This document shows positions 58,964 to 64,000 of a stretch of 64,000 nt of DNA, in pieces (the stretch's first letter is position 1; the number at the start of each line of letters is the position of its first letter). The stretch covers positions 1-64,000 of the forward strand of contig NZ_JAMOHV010000002.1 in the NCBI RefSeq assembly GCF_024448505.1, given 5' to 3'. A program made the translations under genes and the position numbers. Source of the DNA: Stutzerimonas degradans (lineage in GTDB: Bacteria > Pseudomonadota > Gammaproteobacteria > Pseudomonadales > Pseudomonadaceae). The notes beneath the pieces were generated by a model that did no database searches, was not told where the DNA came from, and saw only the letters and a program-made list of their open reading frames with translations.

Positions 58964-59455
58964 TCATTCGATGGCGGACGCTTCGATCTTATCCAGCTGC
59001 GGTGAGCCACCGCTGGCGCGCCGCATGTCCTGGCGCAGCGCAACCTGCTGCACATCCTGGCGCTTGACCAGATCAGCCAGGCTGATGCTGCTTAGAAATT
59101 CATGTATCTGCTGACTCAGATCGCACCATAGGTGGTGAGTCAGACAGGTATCCCCGGAATGACAGCCTCCGAGACCCTGGCAGCGAGTGGCATCAACGGA
59201 CTCATTAACGGCATCGATTACCTGAGCGACCTGGATACCCGCCATGTCACGAGAGAGCTGATAGCCGCCACCAGGTCCACGCACACTGGTGACCAGGCTG
59301 CCACGCCGTAACTTGGCGAACAGCTGTTCAAGATAGGAAAGCGAAATGCCCTGCCGCTCCGAAATATCGGCGAGGGAAACCGGCCCATGCTGCGCATGTA
59401 GCGCCAGATCGAGCATGGCGGTCACTGCATAACGGCCTTTAGTGGTCAATCGCAT
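58964..59455 (-). CDS. iscR: Rrf2-family regulator IscR
   Basis: The protein has 163 residues. An N-terminal winged helix (about 1-60) precedes the cluster ligands Cys92, Cys98, Cys104 and His107, the same numbers as E. coli IscR. In its 2Fe-2S form it represses the isc operon. Two type-1-like sites lie directly upstream. Confidence 0.97.
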   Translation of the reverse strand: MRLTTKGRYAVTAMLDLALHAQHGPVSLADISERQGISLSYLEQLFAKLRRGSLVTSVRGPGGGYQLSRDMAGIQVAQVIDAVNESVDATRCQGLGGCHSGDTCLTHHLWCDLSQQIHEFLSSISLADLVKRQDVQQVALRQDMRRASGGSPQLDKIEASAIE

Positions 59456-59487
59456 CGGCTTGCACCAAGCATCACGGTTTGGATGCG

Positions 59488-59545
59488 ATTATGCTATTTC
59501 CGAGTAATTAGGTCAACTATATGCCCTATTAAATTACTCAGGAAT
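59488..59545 (-). promoter_or_regulatory. isc operon promoter with two abutting IscR type-1 sites
   Basis: On the minus strand TTGACC (59511-59516) and CATAAT (59488-59493) have a 17-bp spacer. A 25-bp IscR site at 59496-59520 overlaps this promoter. A second 25-bp site at 59521-59545 abuts it exactly. Each matches the recalled type-1 consensus (ATASYYGACTRAWWWAGTC plus RRSTAT) at about 20 of 25 positions. Confidence 0.8.
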
Positions 59546-59633
59546 TGGTCGGACGATCCGAGCGCGCGAAAAGTGGACCGAGCAGTCACGCCGGAAAGGC
59601 CCGCATGATAGCAGCTGCCCACCGGCGCACGCA

Positions 59634-60413
59634 TCAAGAGCGCGGGACATCCTCTTCGGCAGCCTTGACCTCCGTGAAATCCTCTTCGCGCAACTGCGGC
59701 AGGTCCTCAGCACAGTAGTCGCTCCCCAGCGCCTTGAGCGCCCCGCACATGCCTTCCAGGCGGTCTTCCACTGCCTGAACATGATCGAGCAGCTGCCCGA
59801 TCGCACGCGCAACAGGATCCGGCATGTCGCCGCTGACACCGTACGCATCGAAGCCGATTTTTTCCGCGATTGCCTTGCGCTTTGCTTCTTGCTCGTCATC
59901 CGACTTCACGATGATGCGCCCCGGAATGCCGACCGCGGTCGCCCCGGCCGGCACTGCCCGTGTTACCACGGCATTCGAGCCAATCTTGGCGCCGGCGCCC
60001 ACCGTAAATGGCCCGAGAATCTTGGCGCCAGCACCGACGATCACTCCATCTTCCAATGTCGGATGGCGCTTGCCTTTGTTCCAGCTGGTACCGCCTAGCG
60101 TGACGCCGTGATAGAGCGTGACATCGTCGCCGATCTCGGCGGTCTCGCCGATGACGATACCCATGCCGTGGTCAATGAAGAAGCGCCGACCGATACGCGC
60201 CCCCGGATGAATCTCGATGCCGGTCAGCCAACGCCCCAGGTTCGAGCTCATACGCGCCAGCAGCTTCCATTCGCGCACCCAAAGCCAGTGCGAAAAGCGG
60301 TGGATCCAGATCGCGTGCAGGCCCGGATAGCAGGTAACGACCTCCAGCGAGTTACGCGCAGCCGGGTCGCGATGAAATACGCTCTGGATGTCTTCGCGCA
60401 TGCGTTCGAACAT
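59634..60413 (-). CDS. cysE: serine O-acetyltransferase
   Basis: The protein has 259 residues. An N-terminal helical domain (about 1-60) is followed by left-handed beta-helix hexapeptide repeats ([27 protein letters not shown]) and a C-terminal tail. It makes O-acetylserine, the cysteine precursor used by IscS indirectly. It begins at the base after the trmJ stop (0-bp gap), so the two are cotranscribed. A 178-bp gap with the isc promoter follows. Confidence 0.95.
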   Translation of the reverse strand: MFERMREDIQSVFHRDPAARNSLEVVTCYPGLHAIWIHRFSHWLWVREWKLLARMSSNLGRWLTGIEIHPGARIGRRFFIDHGMGIVIGETAEIGDDVTLYHGVTLGGTSWNKGKRHPTLEDGVIVGAGAKILGPFTVGAGAKIGSNAVVTRAVPAGATAVGIPGRIIVKSDDEQEAKRKAIAEKIGFDAYGVSGDMPDPVARAIGQLLDHVQAVEDRLEGMCGALKALGSDYCAEDLPQLREEDFTEVKAAEEDVPRS

Positions 60414-61190
60414 TTATTCCTGCCTCCGCTCGTGGGGCTCGCCGCGAACAGCCTTCTGTGTCTCGGTGAGAATACCGCGCAGAATATTCATTTCCAGCTT
60501 GCTGATGCCACTGCGCCCGTAAAGCCGACGCAGACGCGGCATTAGATGGCGAGGCTTGGCAGGGTCGAGGAAGCCGATCTCGATTAACGTCTGCTCGAGG
60601 TGACCGAAATAGTGCTCAAGCTCGTCCGCGGTGACGGGCTGGACATCGAGCATCGCCGTGGTTTCGAGCTTTTCCATCTTGGTGGGCTGCCCCTGCACGG
60701 CTAGCCATGCCATGCGCACTTCATAGGTCAGCACCTGCACCGCGGCAGCCAGGTTCAGCGAGCTGAATTCCGGACTGGAGGGAATGTGCACGTGGAAATG
60801 GCAGCGCTGCAGCTCCCCGTTGGTGAGCCCGGCATATTCACGACCGAATACCAGAGCCACCTCACCACCCTGCTCAGCCTGCTCAAGACTTGCTGTTGCG
60901 CATTCGCGCGGATCAAGCAGCGGCCAGGGGATACGGCGGTCGCGGGCGCTCGTTCCAAGCACCAGCGTACAGCCTACCAGCGCCTCCTCGAGTGTCGCCA
61001 CGACCTGGGCGCCATCGAGGATGTCAGTAGCACCGGAAGCTCGGGCCACGGCATCCGAGCTGGGAAAATCCTCAGGATCGACCAGCACCAGACGTGACAG
61101 GCCCATGTTCTTCATGGCGCGAGCCGCCCCCCCGATGTTGCCGGCATGACTGGTGTTGACCAGCACCACGCGGATATTTTGCAGCGACAC
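60414..61190 (-). CDS. trmJ: tRNA 2'-O-methyltransferase TrmJ
   Basis: The protein has 258 residues and is a SpoU/SPOUT-fold enzyme methylating position 32 of tRNA. The N-terminal motif IRVVLVNTSHAGNIGGAARA and the SAM-knot motif (IPSSPEFSSLNLAAAVQV) are clear. The start is GTG 61190 (VSLQNIRVVLV). The open frame extends far upstream, antisense to suhB, and is not coding there. The ribosome site is weak. Confidence 0.93.
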   Translation of the reverse strand: MSLQNIRVVLVNTSHAGNIGGAARAMKNMGLSRLVLVDPEDFPSSDAVARASGATDILDGAQVVATLEEALVGCTLVLGTSARDRRIPWPLLDPRECATASLEQAEQGGEVALVFGREYAGLTNGELQRCHFHVHIPSSPEFSSLNLAAAVQVLTYEVRMAWLAVQGQPTKMEKLETTAMLDVQPVTADELEHYFGHLEQTLIEIGFLDPAKPRHLMPRLRRLYGRSGISKLEMNILRGILTETQKAVRGEPHERRQE

Positions 61191-61337
61191 TGTGGTTTCT
61201 CGGCGCGAAAAAACGGACGCAAAGCTTACCGCAGCACGGCGCCAGCCATCCAGCGAACGCAGTACATCGCCCGCTACATGCGCGGCGGCTTTCCTGATAG
61301 AATTTCCGGCTTTCTTTAAACGACCAGGTATCGATCC
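61191..61337. other. divergent gap trmJ/suhB
   Basis: This 147-bp region must hold the promoters of trmJ and suhB. GATAGAATTTCCGGC (about 61297-61311) includes a possible plus-strand -10 (TAGAAT). No operator was recognised. Confidence 0.35.
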
Positions 61338-62153
61338 ATGCAGCCCATGCTGAATATCGCGCTGCGCGCCGCCCGCAGCGCCGGCGAACTCATTGTCCGT
61401 TCCACCGAGCGCCTGGACGTCATCTCGGTCAGCGAAAAGGACAGCAGGGATTACGTCAGCGAGATCGATCGCGCTGCCGAACAGGTGATCGTCAATGCGC
61501 TGCGTAAGGCCTACCCGAACCACGGCATTCTCGCCGAAGAAAGCGGGCTGCTCGAAGGCAGCGGCGACGGCAGCGACTACCTGTGGATCGTCGATCCGCT
61601 GGACGGCACTACCAACTTCCTGCGCGGCGTTCCCCACTACGCCGTGAGCATCGCCTGCAAATACCGCGGGCGCTTGGAACATGCCGTGGTGCTCGACCCG
61701 GTACGCCAGGAAGAATTCACCGCTAGCCGTGGCCGCGGCGCAGCACTCAATGGTCGCCGCCTGCGTGTCAGTGCGCGCAAAAGCCTGGAGGGCGCGCTGC
61801 TCGGAACCGGCTTTCCGTTCCGTGACGGTCAACTGGACAATATCGACAGCTACCTGAACATGTTCCGCAGCCTGGTCGGACAGACCGCCGGCCTGCGCCG
61901 CGCAGGTGCTGCAAGCCTGGACCTGGCCTATGTGGCGGCCGGCCGTTACGACGCGTTCTGGGAATTCGGTCTTTCCGAGTGGGACATGGCAGCCGGAGCC
62001 CTGCTGATCCAGGAAGCCGGCGGACTGGTCAGCGACTTCGCCGGCGGTCACGAATTCCTGGAAAAGGGCCAGATCGTGGCAGGCAACACCAAGTGCTTCA
62101 AGGCGGTGCTGACCGCCATCCAGCCTCACCTGACGCCGTCGCTCAAACGCTGA
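61338..62153 (+). CDS. suhB: inositol-1-monophosphatase SuhB
   Basis: The protein has 271 residues. The Mg2+-site motifs DPLDGTTNF and EWDMAAGALL are intact. SuhB is an inositol monophosphatase and also joins the ribosomal antitermination complex. A strong terminator follows within a few bases. Confidence 0.97.
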   Translation: MQPMLNIALRAARSAGELIVRSTERLDVISVSEKDSRDYVSEIDRAAEQVIVNALRKAYPNHGILAEESGLLEGSGDGSDYLWIVDPLDGTTNFLRGVPHYAVSIACKYRGRLEHAVVLDPVRQEEFTASRGRGAALNGRRLRVSARKSLEGALLGTGFPFRDGQLDNIDSYLNMFRSLVGQTAGLRRAGAASLDLAYVAAGRYDAFWEFGLSEWDMAAGALLIQEAGGLVSDFAGGHEFLEKGQIVAGNTKCFKAVLTAIQPHLTPSLKR

Positions 62154-62157
62154 GACG

Positions 62158-62191
62158 AATAAAAAACGCCCCGATTGGGGCGTTTTTTATT
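62158..62191. terminator. bidirectional terminator, suhB / glycine-zipper gene
   Basis: A 15-bp stem is made of AATAAAAAACGCCCC (62158-62172) and its complement (62177-62191) around GATT. T-runs lie on both strands. It ends suhB and the convergent gene. Confidence 0.95.
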
Positions 62192-62208
62192 TCGGGCTAA
62201 ACCTGAAA

Positions 62209-62742
62209 TTACTGTTGCGACAATACCAACTGGCCATCGCGTACCGGGATGGTGTCGCCCGGCTCTCGATCCATACGGACCTGCCCCACCTCACCCGCCA
62301 GATCGTACTTAACGTCGTAGCCAACGATACGATCTTCAACGTCGGTCACGGTGTCGCAGCGCGTCTCCGTCGTCGTATAGGTGTCGCCAGCCTGCATGTT
62401 GCCCTGAATCTTGTTGCCTGCATAACCGCCGGCGGCCGCGCCAGCCACGGTGGCGATCTTCTTGCCATTGCCACCACCAATCTGGTTGCCCAGCAGACCA
62501 CCAGCCACCGCACCGATTACCGTACCGGCGATCTTGTGCTGGTCCTGAACAGGGCGCTGCCGTGTCACCGCAACGTCCTTACAGACCTCGCGGGGTGTCT
62601 TGATGGACTCCGTTACAGTCTTGACCGCCAGGACCTTAGCAAACTCCGGCTCACGATCAACCAGACTGTAAGTCGCCAACGCACCACCTGCAGTCGCCAC
62701 AACCGCACCCAGAATCGCCCCTGTCACCATTGACTTGTTCAC
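62209..62742 (-). CDS. glycine-zipper 2TM-domain envelope protein
   Basis: The protein has 177 residues. An N-terminal hydrophobic segment (about 5-28) serves as a signal/anchor. A glycine-zipper domain (about 70-112, IAGTVIGAVAGGLLGNQIGG then VAGAAAGGYAGNKI) and a beta-rich tail with TETRCDTVTD follow. It resembles the Rickettsia 17-kDa antigen/SlyB-like group. The role is unknown, probably envelope integrity. No lipobox is seen. Confidence 0.85.
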   Translation of the reverse strand: MNKSMVTGAILGAVVATAGGALATYSLVDREPEFAKVLAVKTVTESIKTPREVCKDVAVTRQRPVQDQHKIAGTVIGAVAGGLLGNQIGGGNGKKIATVAGAAAGGYAGNKIQGNMQAGDTYTTTETRCDTVTDVEDRIVGYDVKYDLAGEVGQVRMDREPGDTIPVRDGQLVLSQQ

Positions 62743-62850
62743 TTCTTGCTCTCCTTCTGCAGAGCGCAGCCTGCCTGTGCCGATCAGACAGGCTGGAGCG
62801 CAAAAAGTTTCCTCAATGCAGACGCGCTGAGCGCAGGATGCGTGGCGCGA

Positions 62851-63762
62851 TCAGGGTCGCTCATCCACCTCGCTGGCAGCCGGCGGCATGAGGTCGGTGG
62901 CAGTCAGCTTCAGCCACACCAGCACCGTTGCCCCAATATAAACAGACGAGTAGGTACCCACCACCACGCCGATCAGCAGGGCCAGCGCGAAGTTGGCGAG
63001 CGTATCCCCACCGAAGACCAGCAACGCGATGAGCGCGAGCGCCGTGGAGAAAGAGGTCGCCATCGTCCGCAACAGCGTCTGGGTAACCGAGATATCGATA
63101 TTCTCGATCAGATCCGCCTTGCGCAGTAAACGGAAATTCTCGCGAATCCGGTCATAAATGATGATCGTATCGTTGAGCGAATAACCGATCATTGCCAGGA
63201 CCGCCGCCAAAACCGTCAGGTCGAACGGAATCTCGAAAAACGCGAGAATACCCAAAGTCAGAATGGTGTCGTGCGCCAGCGAGGCGATCGCCCCGACCCC
63301 GAACTTCCATTGGAAGCGGAATGCGAGATAAACCATGATCCCGCCCAGCGCCAGGAGCATCGCCAGGCCACCCTGATCGCGCAGCTCCTCACCGACCTGG
63401 GGGCCGACGAATTCGACACGCTTTACCTCGAAACGGGCCGAAGGATCGATGGTCTTCAACGCCGCACTGATCTTGCTGCCCAGCTGCGGATCATCGCCGG
63501 CCAGGCGGATCAGTACATCTGTGGTCGCACCGAAACTCTGAACCACCGCATCGGCATATCCCGCCTGGCCCAGCTCACGCTTGATCACTTCCAAATCGGC
63601 CGGCTGCTCGTACTGCAGCTCGATCAACGTGCCGCCGGTAAAATCCAGGCCGAAGTTGAGGCCCTTGCCGATAAGCGCCACCAGGCCGACGACAGTCAGC
63701 AGTAGCGTGATGGCGAACGCGATATTGCGGATCGCCATGAAACGAATGGTGTTCTTGATCAT
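62851..63762 (-). CDS. secF: protein translocase subunit SecF
   Basis: The protein has 303 residues with six membrane segments and a periplasmic domain. The motifs GLDFTGGTLIELQ and DTIIIYDRIREN are diagnostic. With SecD it uses the proton gradient to complete export through SecYEG. It starts 10 bp after the secD stop. Confidence 0.97.
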   Translation of the reverse strand: MIKNTIRFMAIRNIAFAITLLLTVVGLVALIGKGLNFGLDFTGGTLIELQYEQPADLEVIKRELGQAGYADAVVQSFGATTDVLIRLAGDDPQLGSKISAALKTIDPSARFEVKRVEFVGPQVGEELRDQGGLAMLLALGGIMVYLAFRFQWKFGVGAIASLAHDTILTLGILAFFEIPFDLTVLAAVLAMIGYSLNDTIIIYDRIRENFRLLRKADLIENIDISVTQTLLRTMATSFSTALALIALLVFGGDTLANFALALLIGVVVGTYSSVYIGATVLVWLKLTATDLMPPAASEVDERP

Positions 63763-63772
63763 GGTCGTGCCC

Positions 63773-64000
63773 TCAGATCCACAACTTCTTGACGTTACGA
63801 CCGCCGAAAATCAGGTTGACCATACCCCGGGTAAACATGATGGCGGTGAACAGGGAGGTCAGAATCCCCAGCGACATCGTCACCGCAAAACCCTTGATCG
63901 GCCCCGAGCCCAGCGCAAACAGAATCCCGCCGACCAGCAGAGTGGTCAGGTTACTGTCGAGAATCGCCGAGTAGGCGCGGTCGAAGCCTTCATGAATGGC
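63773..64000 (-). CDS. secD: protein translocase subunit SecD, 3' end only
   Basis: Only the last 75 codons and the stop are in the window; the rest lies beyond the right edge. The segment [20 protein letters not shown] and the C-terminal end [12 protein letters not shown] are typical of the SecD membrane domain. It is cotranscribed with secF. Confidence 0.95.
   Translation of the reverse strand, partial: AIHEGFDRAYSAILDSNLTTLLVGGILFALGSGPIKGFAVTMSLGILTSLFTAIMFTRGMVNLIFGGRNVKKLWI

Noticed and set aside
61191..62129. N-terminal extension of trmJ to 62129
   Set aside because: It would run antisense through suhB and has no TrmJ similarity; GTG 61190 gives the normal length.
1..64000. CRISPR arrays, prophage, integron or IS signatures
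   Set aside because: No regularly spaced repeats, integrase, transposase or phage structural genes were seen; the only repeats are short palindromes and the 121-bp element.

Overview
The window is ordinary, dense, GC-rich gammaproteobacterial chromosome. Gene content and order (the ben-cat cluster, dusA-tal-rssC-rssB-PilZ-mlaA, oprC/nosA-type copper receptor, der-bamB-yfgM-hisS-ispG-rodZ-pilW-rlmN-ndk-isc) point to Pseudomonas sensu lato, most likely the P. stutzeri/Stutzerimonas group. This rests on protein recognition, not on a database search. I saw no rRNA, tRNA, CRISPR array, insertion sequence, integrase or prophage gene. No gene-free stretch exceeds 300 bases; the longest are about 300 bp upstream of leuA and about 250 bp between benR and pagL, and both hold candidate regulatory structure.

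Layout. (1) 72-11602, all on the minus strand: a complete benzoate-to-muconolactone module read as benR, then benA-B-C-D-K, catB-C-A, benE, benF. The ring hydroxylase (BenABC), cis-diol dehydrogenase (BenD), intradiol ring cleavage (CatA), cycloisomerase (CatB) and isomerase (CatC) sit beside two inner-membrane transporters (BenK, BenE) and an outer-membrane porin (BenF). No catR is present, so the AraC/XylS-type activator BenR is the only local regulator. The benA promoter carries two perfect 15-bp direct repeats of BenR/XylS type. (2) 11856-19150: a PagL-type lipid A deacylase, an RND efflux pump (MexAB-OprM/Ttg class) and a divergent IclR-type regulator. (3) 19141-23213: a LysR regulator divergent from a large FAD/Fe-S D-2-hydroxyacid (YdiJ-type) dehydrogenase. 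(4) 23424-34461: housekeeping and envelope genes: dusA, tal, rssC-rssB, a PilZ protein, mlaA, a DUF4404 protein, queF, a YadGH-type ABC exporter, an M23 peptidase, an isochorismatase-like hydrolase and a YbdG-type mechanosensitive channel.

(5) 34463-37273: an inverted-repeat element, then a TonB-dependent copper receptor (OprC/NosA type) with its DUF2946 partner, preceded by a leader with four mutually complementary segments. (6) 37572-42598: leuA, a zinc alcohol dehydrogenase, endonuclease I and two small membrane proteins, one of them a DUF2784 protein with an extra C-terminal module. (7) 42627-53831, minus strand: yafV-ybdL (keto-acid transamination/omega-amidase), then the long der-bamB-yfgM-hisS-ispG-rodZ-pilW-rlmN-ndk series. 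(8) 53967-61190: the complete iscRSUA-hscBA-fdx-iscX iron-sulfur operon with two abutting IscR-type sites at its promoter, and cysE and trmJ upstream. (9) 61338-64000: suhB, a glycine-zipper protein, secF and the 3' end of secD.

No wholly new system is evident. The most interesting signals are regulatory: the Pm-like benA promoter, a PcaR-like palindrome upstream of benR, the 1-2-3-4 hairpin leader upstream of the copper-receptor operon, and the tandem IscR boxes.
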